Assembly: GCA_944548615.1 (NCBI GenBank)
Contig: OX155972.1
Location: 1,347,854-1,411,853, forward strand
Direction of reading: 5' to 3'
Origin: Micropterix aruncella
Lineage: Eukaryota > Arthropoda > Insecta > Lepidoptera > Micropterigidae
Length of the DNA stretch: 64,000 nt
Within the stretch, counting starts at the first letter, position 1. The number at the start of each line of letters is the position of its first letter. Below the pieces are notes generated by a model that saw only the letters and a list, made by a program, of their open reading frames with translations, did no database searches and was not told where the DNA came from. A program made the translations under genes and the position numbers. Below are positions 41,640-56,135 of the stretch, one piece after another.

Positions 41640-42362
41640 TCGATCTGGTTTTCGTGCGGGACACAGTGTCACCAAACACCGGTGGTGAACGGCTTCGTGC
41701 AGCTTGGGCCACAAGATCCATTCTGTTCTCGGATCGGCTCGAACTCACGATTCAGCTCCTATTCAGAAGCCTCCTCGAGTGGAAGGCTACCCCGGGTAAG
41801 ACTCCCGTGTCTCAAGCCTCAGAGCTGGTGGACCGGACGATTTGCGCACTGGGCGGCGACGCCAATCGGCTGTGCATTCTGACTAATTTCTGAAGGGAAG
41901 ACTATGGAAGTCTGGAGACTATGGAAATATACTGTTTCCTAAGCAGCGGGAGTGGATGTTGACCTGTTGTCATGCCACTCTTGAAATGATATTTTGCCAC
42001 TCGATCCCGCGTGGCACTACGGGCAAAGAACGTCCAGGTCCTCGATACTGAATTACCGCTTTAATACAACCGGTAGAGGTTGCGTAAGCGACCTCGGACC
42101 AGTAACCATTCGGGAGGACGGAAGTATCCTGAAGGTTAATTCCAGACCGAGATATCCTGCCAAAACTTGTTGTTAAGGGGTGAGACTGCCCTATGGTGAC
42201 CTTTCCCGGTGACTCGCCGTAAGGCATCGGTCTCTAACGGGTTGCTTATATGAACTAGACAGTAGATTGTCTTGTCCCCAAGTCTTCTACGCTCAACTTA
42301 CGGCTGAAAGAACGATCTATATCGTTATATCGACGGGTTCGGCTGTTGTAGTCGATACCGCC
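41640..42362 (-). repeat. Z repeat copy 4 (diverged long subfamily)
   Basis: Minus strand from 'tatcgactacaacagccg' (about 42360). Ordered blocks are shared with copy 1: 'tgagcgtagaagacttgggg', 'acaatctactgtctag', 'gatatct(c/t)', 'gtctccagacttcc', 'agtcttacccgggg' and 'gaggcttctgaataggagct'. GC-rich and without a conserved frame. Confidence 0.7.
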
Positions 42363-43639
42363 CTACTGTCACCAACCACCATAGGCGACGAAGAACAAAA
42401 ATCCACAAATGTAACCCTTCTCGATTTCAGTAGTGCGTTCAACTCCTTTGTCTTCAGCTCATACAATCAATGAATGCCTCCTAATCTTTGGAGCAGTTCG
42501 ACTCCTTTTTACAGGTTCTATTAACAGACTGTATCAAATAGGCTGCTGTCTTGTCAGATATATGGCAGGTCAGTTCAAAAATAGATTCCTGACCGTTGTA
42601 GTCTATTAGTCCCAACAGGTTAATAATTTAAAATAGTCACAGTGAAAAAAGTAATAATTAAAAATATGTATATATTATACAATAATGCCAAAATCGGACG
42701 AGTTGCGATAATGCACGGTGGAATTGTGAATACCTACTTGATGATTTCAAAATTGAATTACGCGCTAATGAATTCCAGTTGACTGTAAATCCGGCGCACT
42801 TAGGGAAGTTATCCCGTCTTAGCGAGAGGTGGAGTTGGAGTTTGAGGAAGGCGCTCTCTTCATAGAGGTAGTTAGCAAGGCAAATTAAAATAATTCCCTC
42901 TTTATGTCTCAGACTGGGATCGAAGGCTTTCAACTTTGCTAATTACCGGGATAAACCGCGCAGCGCATCTATGTAAGCGACCTGACATTCCCAAACTCTC
43001 TGTTAGTATTAACAAGAACCAGGCCCGGACTGGTTGGGTCGGCTAGTCGGCAATTGCGGAGGGCCCCCGACTCAAGAAGGCCCCGAAGAGGCCCCAATAA
43101 AGTGATTTACATTTTCAACACGCTTTTATTAGGTCGACCTGTATGTAACTATGTAATGGAATCTAAGGTAACTAATTTAACCATCTTCCAAGGATCGTAG
43201 CGTCATGAAAATTGGCAGCTGTTTGTAGTTCTGATGACAATACAATAATATGGTACTGTCGAACTGATCTGATAATGGAGTCGGAAGATATGAACTGGAA
43301 CATCATGATGGAACATCGTATCATAGCTGTGTTTGGACTTGTTAGAAAAGTCTTGGAATGAACTTTGACCACGATTAGGTTTCAAGGTCGGATGATGTCG
43401 TTTTTACGTGCATTTATAAAAGCGTGTTTTTATTGGTTTTTTTTAAACTATTAATTTATTATTATTACTCAGGTATGTCAATAACTACAAGAAATTTGGT
43501 GGTACAAATTTGAAAGCCTAGTTATCTATTGTGTTTTCGGACCCAAAACCAACAACAGAATCAGCATCCCCCTTGGACAATATTCCACGGTTTTCATATT
43601 GGAATTCATAAAACTCTAAAGGATGACTTAAGGTAAACA
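42363..43639. other. Unassigned DNA with a possible hAT-type terminus
   Basis: No gene is recognised. 'caggcccggactgg' at about 43019, followed by G/C-rich sequence and 'gggcccccgactc', resembles the outer end of some hAT elements, but no partner terminus or transposase is seen nearby. Confidence 0.3.
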
Positions 43640-44165
43640 AATAGAAAAATCCTCATCTGCTCTGACAGCAGAGCAGCATTGGACGCTCTGGCTAAAGCCA
43701 CCACATAATCTTCTGTTGTCTAGGACTGCATGCAAGGGCTCAACAAATTGGTTAAACCCTACAAAATCACCTTAATATGGTTCCCGGGCCATCAAGGCAT
43801 GCATACCCGGCAACGAAGAGGCCGACAGAATGGTAAAACTGGGCACACTGGAATGCCCGGTGAGCCAGTTGTTGGGGTCCCCTTCGCTACAGGTAAGAAA
43901 ATCATCAGGGACTGCTTGGATAAGGAACATCGGGCAACCTGCAAACAGAGCCAAGGATGTCGCCAGGCAAAAGCCATGATGGAGCTACCACTTCCAAAGA
44001 AAACCAAGGAACCTTAAAACCACTATCTGTCTCCTCACCGGACACACGACTCTTAGAGCACATCTGTTCAACCTTGTCTTGACCGAGAGTAAGGACTGGC
44101 GAATACGTGGCGAAGAACCTGACGAGCTTTTGTCGAACCCAGCGATCTGCCCAATTTGAAGGTCA
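43640..44165 (+). pseudogene. LINE RNase H fragment, second copy
   Basis: Reads 'ILICSDSRAALDALAKAT' (about 43645), then 'PYKITLIWFPGHQGMHT' (about 43757). These are two conserved RNase H blocks with the Asp of 'SDSRAAL' and the His of 'PGHQG'. A frame change near 43805 shifts the next block ('GNEEADRMVKLG'-type) into another frame, and stops follow. It is a different subfamily from 26040-26560. The LINE polymerase upstream is missing. Confidence 0.75.
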
Positions 44166-45604
44166 GTGATCTGTATGGACTGGTAAGCAGTACCGGGCTA
44201 CTAGCAGACCACTGACCCAACCACAAAGTGGGTGGTTACAAAAGATCTTATAGCTCCAGGGGCATCAAGGGCTAGAAACAAGCCCCCCAATCTGTTTACT
44301 ACTACTACTATCTATTGTTTGGCTAGATTCATTTCTGGTTACATCTCCAGCTTCGTAACATTTACAAAGCAAACATTTACAAGCTTCAAAACATTTAAAA
44401 CCATTGACTATTCTACCGCCTGGAACTTGATACAGACGCTGCTTTAACAAGTAAGCGATAAAAGAAGTAATTAATACTTTGAATTTCTGTTTTCAAAAAC
44501 ATAATATTTTGGAACTACAGCTAATAGCAGTTTAGATGATACCAAGATCAATGTAGAAGTGGAAGTTGATTTTAAGTAAAAACTTCAAAGAAAAGGGAAG
44601 TGCCTTGTAAAAATCAAAAAACGAAGCTATATTGGAATCTCCAACGTTCAAAACTATACATTTGTATTTTTCAATGTTTTAGTTTGTGCTAAGAATAGTA
44701 TCGAATAGAGATTTTGACTAAACAAAGAAAAAATTAAAGATTGTTCTTTGTCAGACTCAAGGAAATTTAATGGAATTGTAAAGCTTGGTAGTTTTACTGC
44801 GGATTTGGTTTGTAGCATTTTTAAGCTTTGCGAAAAAGAAAGAGTCGTTTATTAATAGAGCTGAAACAGTTTGCAGAACAGTGCGACGATTTTGTACCGG
44901 CTGTTTTTTTTTAAGGAAATGAAAGAAAACAAGACAACCTGAATGAAGCCTATGAAATGAATATTCAGATGAAACTAATCTTTGGCTACTTGCCAGGAAA
45001 GTCTAGGGGACACAAACGATTTTTTAATTACTAGAAACAATTTGTTCGCGCTGATAAAACACTTTTTTAGATAATCAAATTCTTCGTAGCATCAATATTC
45101 GTTGAAACAAAATTCAATTTATGTACGCTCCATTACGGCCCCGTCGACGCGTGTTATCTCTGAAACATCCAGTGCTCAAAGACGATTGCGTTATTTCTGA
45201 GTCAGACAACTGGGCTTGTCCATGAACCGTGACGTCTTCCGCTGGGCGACGGCCTTTGGCGGGGCTTCACGTGAGCCGGGTCCATTAAGCCGGTTTTCTG
45301 AGTGTGTCGTCGCAGGGCTGCGCGGCCTGCGGCAGGTATCTCGTGAAGATCGTGCGTTACTCCTGAGGCTTCATATAGCATCGCGCTGACCGCCGCAGCC
45401 GCGCGCAATCGTTTACCCTCGTGCTCAAACAGTAAAAAGTTTTTTTATTAAATATTTTTGGTTTATGTATTTATTCGCTCGCCAACAAACTGTATCTCGC
45501 CAACAAACTGTATACCAGTTTGGCGAGATTGTAATATTAAAAAAAATATATCTTTTTCTTTGAATAAATTATATATAAAAAAAAAAAACATATACATCTT
45601 TCAA
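44166..45604. other. Unassigned DNA with a small Helitron fragment and a GC-rich patch
   Basis: At 44957-45022 'gaatattcagatgaaacta..ggctacttgccaggaaagtct' matches the segment after the minisatellite in H-e (28545-28595) and H-d. A GC-rich patch at about 45120-45420 has no recognised coding or RNA content. At 45478-45520 'cgccaacaaactgtat' is repeated directly and followed by its near-complement 'ccagtttggcgag', a short foldback. Confidence 0.4.
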
Positions 45605-45939
45605 GGGGTAAATCAGTACGAGCAGGTAAGCAAGTTTTAAAAAATAATTTTGGAACAAAACTAAAAAAGAGTTTTTTGTCATTATTTTTTTTTTCTTTGA
45701 AAAATTTAAAGTACCTACTTGACTATTATATTAAAGTTTAACAAGCGCTTGAGCGCGCTGCCCCATCTAGCGATAGGTAAAATATCGTTTGTAGGTATTA
45801 TTAGCGATATTTTACCTACCGCTAGATGGCGCATAATGCTCAGCGATTTTAAAATTTTCAAATAACAACTTTAAAAAAAAAAAAAAAAAAACAATTTTTT
45901 TTGGTAATTTTGCTTATTTGCTCGTACTGATTTACCCCC
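45605..45939. mobile_element. Foldback MITE, ~335 bp
   Basis: Terminal inverted repeats are 'ggggtaaatcagtacgagca' (45605-45624) and its complement at the right end (about 45919-45938). The interior has a second inverted repeat: 'ccatctagcgataggtaaaatatcg' and, after a 17-base loop, 'cgatattttacctaccgctagatgg'. The whole could fold into a long hairpin. No coding sequence; family not recognised. Confidence 0.8.
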
Positions 45940-46336
45940 TTTAATAATGCCGGTTAATTAAAACTCAATTTCTAGATATGTGTTCGAAATCTACTAAATT
46001 ACACCTTTCATTTGATATACATATACTAAACACGATGTATTGATCTTAATTTATTGACATTTGGACAAATGTTTATTTGACTTTTGGATGACATTTAGGT
46101 TACCTATGACAGCCGGGATGATATATCGACTCTAATTTTACTATATACTTTTAAATCAATTTAAGTATTTAAAAGTTATGGTGAAATAAAAAACGGACAA
46201 TATTCATACCTACATAACTCGTACATAAACCTTGAAAAAATTACCGACACTGTTTTTTGTGGGCCGTGGTGTACAAATCAAACAACAAACGTTTAATTGA
46301 AGATTTTGGTAGACTTTATTTTATAAAACGTCAAAA
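45940..46336. other. Unassigned AT-rich DNA
   Basis: No coding pattern or repeat from elsewhere in the window is seen. Confidence 0.4.
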
Positions 46337-47086
46337 TCTATACTAATATTATAAAGAGGTAAAGATTGTGACGTTGTAGGAAGTAATCTCTGGATATACT
46401 GAACCGATTTTGACAAATCTTTTACAAATAGAAAGCCACGTTATTTGTGAGTATCATAGGCTATATATTAATCCGAAAAATGAAAAGACTTTTTCGTGGT
46501 AGTCGGATTTGCAAAGTAAGTTGGAGAAAAAACTTAAACGAAAATGTTTCTAACTAACGCTGCCTTAACGATGAGAGATATAAGATTAAGTTCTAGGAAA
46601 ATGTTGTAGAGCTTGATAATGCCTACAAAAAAGTCAGTTACAGGATATGTCTAACTTTTATATTTAAGTCACAAAAAGTAGTATTTTATATTAAAAAATA
46701 ATTTAAATCGTTAGGTCATGTTTATTGGTCATATTATCAACAATTATGAATTCTTATCAAAATAAGTAACTTTATCGTATCAAGTGTTTAAAAAAAACAC
46801 TTTTCCCTTTTACTGCATATAATTTTCTCTTTTACTGCATAAGTAGTTGAAGAGATAATACGCTCACAAATAAGACACTCACAAGAAGACACTCACAAAT
46901 AACGGTATTATAGTCAAATTGGCATGCAAATACATACATACATATGCAGTAAAAATATAACCCTTCTTTTGGCAGTCAGTAAATAAATCATAGCACTGAG
47001 TAGGTACCTACTAACCGAACCATACTCATAATTTCATCACAGGTAAAAAGTTTTACCGCCCAACGAAGTGGGCACGGGTCAGCTAG
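46337..47086 (+). mobile_element. Non-autonomous Helitron, 750 bp, complete
   Basis: Starts TCTATACTAATATTATAAAG and ends 'GCCCAACGAAGTGGGC' (hairpin) and 'GGGTCAGCTAG', with A before and T after. It has the same length and arrangement as the minus-strand copy at 14760-15509, and shares 'gcctacaaaaaagtcag' and 'gctgccttaacgatgagaga'. It carries no gene and needs Rep/helicase in trans. Confidence 0.88.
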
Positions 47087-49745
<2,659 letters not shown>

Positions 49746-50364
49746 TAACACGACACAACACAAAATATCTACTATATCGATCGATTATACCTATCATAAT
49801 AATGTTCGACTGATTTAAGAAAACAAATCAATTGTGAGAAAAATCAAATCAAACATAAAGTATTCATGACAAAATATACACAATAAGCAAAAAAAATGGT
49901 ATTTGAAAAAGAATTCATTATAAATGGGAAGAAAAAACGATTTCTTCGATATTTCCTTAAAAGAAATAATTAGAAATGAATTACAATTACAATTATTACA
50001 TGAATTACAATTACAATTATATTATTACAATTAATCAACGATGTAATTTCTATATTTCATCAAAATCAATATAATAAATACGGAATGAATTAATTATTGA
50101 TAAATCAAAAACATTAATCATTCGAAATTTACAATTAATTACCATTATAAAATAAGAAGATCGAAGAAATAGCAAAATAAATTTGAAGATTTGATTTGAT
50201 ACATTCCTTGTTTTATTATTTTTAAAATTATTTTTTTTTTCAAATCAAAGCCACAGATCCGTAAATCTTTAGACCATAAATAAATTGAAGTTATTTCCTA
50301 TAATTGAATAGTAAAAATATTAAATAAAACCACAAAAAGAAAAAAAACATTTATTTCTTCGATA
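49746..50364. other. AT-rich unassigned DNA
   Basis: Very AT-rich, with repeated 'atgaattacaattacaatta' phrases near 49975-50035. No gene is seen. Confidence 0.4.
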
Positions 50365-50990
50365 TTTACACTTGAGAGCTGTCAACCACTACGAGAGAAC
50401 CCGCCGCACCACGAAAATATAAAAATATCATTTAGAGATCATTCTTTCTTCCATGGAGAGAACGCAAAGACTTAGGGACAAAAAAAAGCCACCACCTAAC
50501 TGCGCCAACAAGCCCGCGGGAATCCAACGCCTTATCGTGTGGCACTGGGAAGTGAAAACTGCTGGCCGACCTCGAGCCCTTACTACCTGATTTGGACGGA
50601 TTTTCCGTCCTCTACTCTGGTCGCAGAATCGAATTCGCTTGCGCGGCCTCTACCTGATGTTACGTGTAACTTAGTTCGAATTTTCGCGGTTCGTGGCGCC
50701 CTTTGCAGCCAATAACGCACGGGTCGAGTGGCCAACGAATCATTTTATAGGCAGTCAGCATCAGGTTTAAAAAAACACCCCCGCTATCTAGGAAACGTAC
50801 GACTCCAGATTATTCGCCAGATGGGCATCGTGGCTAGCAAACCAGCCATTGCTTCAACCGCCCAGTTCCGCCCGAGGTGTTTCCCTTAATCCGCGCTGCT
50901 GATCCCAACCACCTCCGTCTATAGCCGTGGCGAAAGCTCACACCGCTGCCTTGTGATTCCTGACAGGTTAAGAGGGGGAGCCTAGTTTAG
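50365..50990 (+). repeat. Z repeat copy 5 (strongly diverged)
   Basis: Follows the Z order with many changes: 'gagctgtcaaccactacgag', 'atggagagaacgcaaagact', 'acaagcccgcggga', 'ccaacgccttatc', 'gcttgcgcggcctct', 'aaacacccccgctat' and 'gactccagattattcgcc'. The 3' part breaks up. A related-looking scrap occurs at about 52165-52300 ('gaggctatctgatggcgg', 'ccgtgagttgggcagacc'). Confidence 0.65.
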
Positions 50991-52494
50991 AAGGCAGAAA
51001 AAAACATGTTTTTCAAGTTTTTAAATTTAAAGTTAAAATTTGATCATGAGTCTTTTATATCAGATTGACTAACAGTTAAAACATAGAAATAATATTTGCA
51101 ATAGTACAATAAAACATTTTTAAGGTATTAAATCACAAATATTTCTACCGCTGTAGAAATGGCGGTATCTGTTTGCGCCGGTAATAGCAAGCGTAATTTT
51201 GCATGAAAAAAAGTAAACTACGATATTAATTTTTATATGTGTGTTTTCTAGGTGAACTAAACAAATAACAAAAACTTGTTATTGTTTCATTTTTCAAGGA
51301 TTTGAAGAAAAAAAGTCGTTTTTCGCCCCAAAATTTTGTGTTACATTACATTACATTTTCGTCGTGTCCAATTGACGGCTAAAGACCGCTCTTGGACGTG
51401 ACAAAATAATTGTGCTAGGTAGTAAGTCTCGTTACTACTCTTTACGGAACATACATAGGCAGTCAAGAATTAACTACTAGATTGTCAAACTATAAACATA
51501 ATAATCAAAATAGAAGCCTAATATTTGAAGTAGTTAGTAATTTGAAACGATACGTAGTAAAATTATTCATCGTAATATTCAAATTGTCAGTAAAATGTTA
51601 ATTAATCAAATTAAATCTACGTTATGCATTTTAAACTAAAAGTACAGATATAAGACCATATAAAATAATCAGACAATAAGGCTCTACTTTTTTAAGTAAT
51701 TTAAATGGGAACAATATTTGAAAAATCATGGCCCTCAAATTCGGCCATATTATAGAAAGGGTGACCTATCAGCATCTCCTTGATGTTTTTTTTTATTTTA
51801 TGTCCTCCAGCTGTTTACATTTTGTAGGGAATAGAATATAGAATTTAATGCTAAGGTAAAAGTAGCTGTGCATTAAATATGTTAAAACATCTTTTTTTAT
51901 TTATTTTTTAGTTTATATAAAAGACAATTTAATATTCATTAACATTTTTTTTAGAACAACTCGATCCGTTATGTAGTTTTTTTTATCACCGGTGCAGGAC
52001 AGAAAAATATGATTTTGAGAAAAACGCGTTTTAAGGTATATTAAAAGAACAGTAATTAGAAAGTTTTTTTACACTCACAGCAATCTGCAACCATCTGCGA
52101 TTCTAGAGGTAAAAGCTTCATAAATAGTTTTCAACTTAGATAAAAAACATTAAAACATAATTTTTTTGGCCGTCTCAACCAAGCTCTTCCCTTTATTCCC
52201 TCTTCGAGGAGGCTATCTGATGGCGGTTGAACCGTGAGTTGGGCAGACCAGATAACTCAACTATGGCCTACATCACCCAAGCTGGGCGGAACCATTAGAA
52301 ACCAATGTTCTTCAATATTCACAGTATTAATAAAAAAGAAAATTATAACTTTATTGTGCTAAAAATAACATTACATAATAAATATTTCACTGGTTTAAAA
52401 AAAAGCATGCACAAATAGCGGACTTATCACTATAGCGATATCTTATAGCCGACTGTTTGATAACTTAATTTTTAGTCGTCATCATAATACACAA
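50991..52494. other. AT-rich unassigned DNA
   Basis: About 1.5 kb with no recognised coding sequence. It includes 'gttacattacattacatt' near 51340 and the possible Z scrap at 52165-52300. Confidence 0.4.
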
Positions 52495-52778
52495 CTAGGG
52501 TTGTCGACTACAGCGGGCGAGCCCGTCACCCCAGGAAGTTTTAACGATTAGTCGCTCTATCTCCCTGGAGTGAGCGCAGAAGACTTAAGGATAAAACAGT
52601 CCACCATCTAGCTACGTCACAAGCCCGTAAGAGGCCAACGCCTGAACCGCGAGATATCCAGGAGTGTTACCCGGCGGGCCTACGCTCACGCCCTTACTTC
52701 CAATTGTGACCAGATTACTCTAGTCTCTCGATTGGTTACGAGTTCGAGGTCGCTTGCGCGATCCTCTCCCTTACGAAG
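52495..52778 (+). repeat. Z repeat copy 6 (5' part)
   Basis: Starts 'gttgtcgactacagcgggc' and follows the consensus to 'cctctcccttacgaag', where it meets an inverted Z copy. Confidence 0.8.
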
Positions 52779-52854
52779 TCTGGGGATTCTGGAAACAGTA
52801 CTGTTTCCTATACAGCGGGGGTGGTTGCGGACCTTACGGCGACTGCTCTTGAAA
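52779..52854 (-). repeat. Z repeat copy 7, left piece (split by LINE)
   Basis: Minus strand part of a Z unit ('cagtcgccgtaaggtccgc', 'acccccgctgtat'). It contains the perfect 18-bp palindrome GGAAACAGTACTGTTTCC at 52791-52808. Its remainder is at 54393-54752, beyond the inserted LINE. Confidence 0.8.
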
Positions 52855-53881
52855 TTTTTCAAAAAGTTTTCAAAAAGTAATTTTGAAAGATGTATCTGGC
52901 CGTCAATCGATTTCCTCTCTTCGTGAAGTTAAAACAGGCGTACCACAGGGATCAATACTGGGCCCGGTCTTATTTGCACTATATACTTCTGACATAGCTG
53001 CAAATTTTGAAAACTGTCGCTATCATCTATATGCCGACGACACTCAATTAATGCATTCCATAGACACGAATTGTCCATTTTCAGCAGTCAGCCTAATCAA
53101 TGCCGATCTTGAAAGGTTATCCGCTTGGTCCAATAAACATGGCTTACAAATCAACCCTTCGAAGTCATGTTTTATGATTATTGGGTCGAAACAGGGCAGG
53201 ACTAAAATTGCTAACTATTGCTCTCTTCCTATAATGGTGGACAGTTTGCCAATACCACTGGTCACTACGGCTAAAAATCTGGGTACTCTATTTGATGGAA
53301 AATTACGGTTTGAGGAACATGTCAGCAAAAGCGTTGGGTGGGGTTTCTCACGTCTAAAGGCCTTATACAGAATTCGGGAGTACCTCAGCGTCAGAATCAG
53401 AATACTACTTGTAAATGCCCTTATATTGTCTATAATGGACTATGGCGACTGTGTGTACGGCCCCTGTCTATATAGGAAGACTGAGCGGAGACTTCAGAGA
53501 ATGCAAAATGCCTGCGCAAGATTTTGCTTTAGGATTCCTCCGCGTCATCATGTGTCACCATTCCTTGCGAAAGCTTCCATGTTGAATATGAGTAAAAGAA
53601 GGCAGCTCCATCTTGCGACCCTTGTACTCAAGGTAGTACGCAATAAACAGCCGCGATATCTTTACAAGATTATGACGTGGTCCCGTAACCGGCATGTCCA
53701 TTCAACACGGGCACGTGAACAACTTGCTATAATACCCAAGCACAAAACTACACATTTCCAGTGCAGCTTTTCGTATTATTCTGCGGTTGTATGGAATCGG
53801 TTGGGAATGGCTTTGCGATCGAAATCAATTGCAGTATTTAAGGACCACTTTAAAAGTTTATTATTAAAGGAAGATATTTAG
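52855..53881 (+). CDS. LINE reverse transcriptase, C-terminal 340 residues, open
   Basis: Open from the truncation point to the stop at 53881 without interruption. It begins just before RT motif B, 'TGVPQGSILGPVLFALYTSD'. Motif C is intact: 'CRYHLYADDTQLMHSI' (about 53020-53065). It continues through the thumb 'NLGTLFDGKLRFEEH', 'RMQNACARFCFRIPPRHH' and the C-terminal 'YYSAVVWNRLGMALRSK'. Motif A and everything N-terminal are missing, so it cannot polymerise. No native start exists. The motif layout fits the CR1/Jockey superfamily. It differs in sequence from the dead LINE at 4020-5760. Confidence 0.88.
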
Positions 53882-54392
53882 ATGTCATAATTTGATTTTA
53901 TTTTAAAATAACTATTGCTAATTGGATTATTACTATTGTCTTCGTTTATTTATTAATTTGTAACCTGATTATTTAATGTTAAATATTTTGATTTTGATTA
54001 TTTTTGATTTATTATATGTAGATTATTAAATTTATGTAATTACGTTATTTTCTTTTAATATCATTTGATGTTAAATATCTTGATTTTAATTATTTCAATT
54101 TGTGTATTTATTTGATTATGATTATTTGGATTTTTTGTTTTAAGATTTATTTGATTAGGTTATTTTATTTTAAAAATCATATACCTATGTATCAATAATT
54201 AATAGGTGTGTCCTGAAAACCAGGATAAGAGATATCCTGAGGATACCCCTAATTTGCAGCGTTTGTAGCTTTATTTCATAGTCTTTGTCTATTTATAGTT
54301 TTAATTTTTAATCTGTGTGTTCTTGTTTTTTTTTTTGTATATGTTTTTTATAACAGCTGCAAATAAATAAATAAATAAATAAATAAATAAAT
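52855..54392 (+). mobile_element. 5'-truncated LINE with (AAAT)n tail, inserted in a Z repeat
   Basis: The left flank stops at 'gcgactgctcttgaaa' and the right flank resumes at 'gaccatcggcc', which are adjacent in other Z copies. The insertion is therefore clean. It contains an open RT frame to 53881, an AT-rich 3' UTR and an (AAAT)n tail at about 54361-54392. It is the youngest-looking LINE in the window. Confidence 0.88.
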
Positions 54393-54752
54393 GACCATCG
54401 GCCATCCGATCCTGGGTGAAGAGCCGGGCAAAGGACGCCGTGGTCCGCGATAGATTCGGTATACACCGTTTCACCGCTTCGTAAGGGAGAGGACCGCGCA
54501 AGCGACCTCGAACTCGGAACCAATCGAGAGACCGGAGAAATCTGGTCACAATTGGTAGTTAGGGCGCGAGTGTCGCCCGCCAGGTAACATTACTGGCTAT
54601 CTCGCGGTAAGGCGTTGGTCTCTAACGGGTTGTGGCGTAGCTAGATGGTGGACTGTTTTGTCCCAAGTCTTCTACGCTCACTCCAGGGAGATAGAATGAC
54701 TAATCGTTAAAACTTCCTGTGGTGACGGGCTCGCCCGCTGTAGTCGACAACC
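54393..54752 (-). repeat. Z repeat copy 7, right piece
   Basis: Minus strand continuation of the split unit, from 'cggatggccgatggtc' back to the unit start 'gttgtcgactacagcgggc' at about 54752. It ends at exactly the family's 5' boundary. Confidence 0.82.
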
Positions 54753-54985
54753 CAAGTTGTTAGTCAGAGTGCACAGTCGATTGGCTTACGCTGCACGGTG
54801 CGCAGTCAGTCCAGGAGCGCCAGAAGGTTGATTCCCAGGGGAAACTAACCATAAGGCCAGAGTCCTACCCAGGCTCGCACTTCATGCGTGGAGGCCGTCG
54901 GATAGGTATTGACCCGTGAGTGTGACCAACCCTGAACAAAATGGGTCTTCGTGGCCAACTGAGCAAGGGCCCATTAACTCACCAT
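54753..54985 (+). repeat. Z repeat copy 8 (3' part)
   Basis: Plus strand: 'gttgttagtcagagtgcaca', 'cgattggcttacgctgcacg', 'taaggccagagtcctaccc', 'cttcatgcgtggaggcc' and 'cctgaacaaaatgggtctt'. It begins near the consensus point where copy 7 stops, so copies 7 and 8 look like one unit whose 5' part has been inverted. Confidence 0.8.
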
Positions 54986-55194
54986 CATAATACACAGTAA
55001 TAAACTTAAATTTAATGTAAACTAATACAAACAACTAAGTGCTAATAAGCTAGGGTTATAATAAACCATTTTTACACGACTGCCCAACAAAAAAGGAGTG
55101 TAATGTGTTCAGGGCTCATCTATGTTTCCGTTTCTTTTTCCACTATGGTTAAATCTCTTTTCCGTCGTCCCCACATTACTGAGAATCGTGGCCA
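54986..55194. other. Short unassigned stretch, possibly LINE 3' UTR
   Basis: AT-rich DNA leading into the 3' end of the minus-strand LINE. No separate feature. Confidence 0.4.
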
Positions 55195-56135
55195 CTAGAC
55201 AACAGTTTTGTCTACGAGGCTCCTCCACTTAGACCTCTCTTCTGCATGGCGGGTCGCAGATTGTATAGACCCTTTTGTTACTTCTATTGTGAGGTCGTTC
55301 CATCTGGCCGGTGATCTGCCCTGCTTCTTCTTTCCTCCACATGACCCCTGGAAAGCATTTTTTCCAGAATCTCTGGTTTTCTCCTGGCAACATGACCGAA
55401 GTACTTCAGGACCCTTCTCATGCATAGGTACTGTGGAGAGCCTCACTTAGATGCCGAGTTCTTCAAGGACAGATTTGTTAGTGCGGCGTGGTGTCCATGG
55501 GATTCCTAGCGTTTTACGCTAACACCACATCTCCAGTGCATCGATTTTGGTGCGTCTTCGAGCCTTAAGGGCCCATATCCCCGATGCATAGCCCCGTCCA
55601 TATCCCCGATGCATAAGTCCGCTTACTAATACCCCGATTCTTCCACAGCCTTTCTAGCTTGCTCATGGCCGACCTCCTTTTCTCAGTTTCCGTCGTTTCA
55701 TATCATGGAGCCCAGATAGACAAAGTTTTTCACAGCTTGAAGGTCACTCAGCTCGTTAGTGCGTTGCATGGTTCCAGCCCGGTCCACAAATATGAGTTTG
55801 GTCTTGCTGCGGTTCATGTGCAGGCCATATTCCTTGCTTTCTTTCTCCACCCTGCGTAATAGGGTCGCCAACTCGTTTTCATCGGCACCTACGATGGTCG
55901 TGTAGTCGGCGAATATCAGGTTATTGATCATGAGACCTCTAATGCGAATTTCACCCTTCCATTCGTATAGGACTTTTCTCATTATATGTTCGCCGATTAG
56001 ATTGAAGAGTTTTGGAAATAGGATGTACCCTTGTCTGACACCTCTCTGTTTTGAAGAAATTCGAAACTCATCGTCCAACTTTACTCTCGAAGCGCCTTTC
56101 ATGTACACACTCTGTTTGAGGAATATAAGGTGGTT
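55195..56135 (-). pseudogene. RTE-like LINE reverse transcriptase, dead copy
   Basis: Minus strand: 'RISSKQRGVRQGYILFPKLF' (RT motif B region, about 56050), 'IRIRGLMINNLIFADYTTIV' (motif C), 'LLRRVEKESKEYGLHMNRSK' and 'LSDLQAVKNFVYLGSMI' (about 55700). After frame changes the C-terminal 'GRSPARWNDLTIEV' and 'RSKWRSLVDKTVV' end near 55195. The motif C, normally FADD, reads FADY (55902-55913), so the second catalytic Asp is lost. The 5' end is truncated near 56135. The GRPP-like ARW motif and terminal W..LV resemble RTE-type proteins. Clade placement is tentative. Confidence 0.8.
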
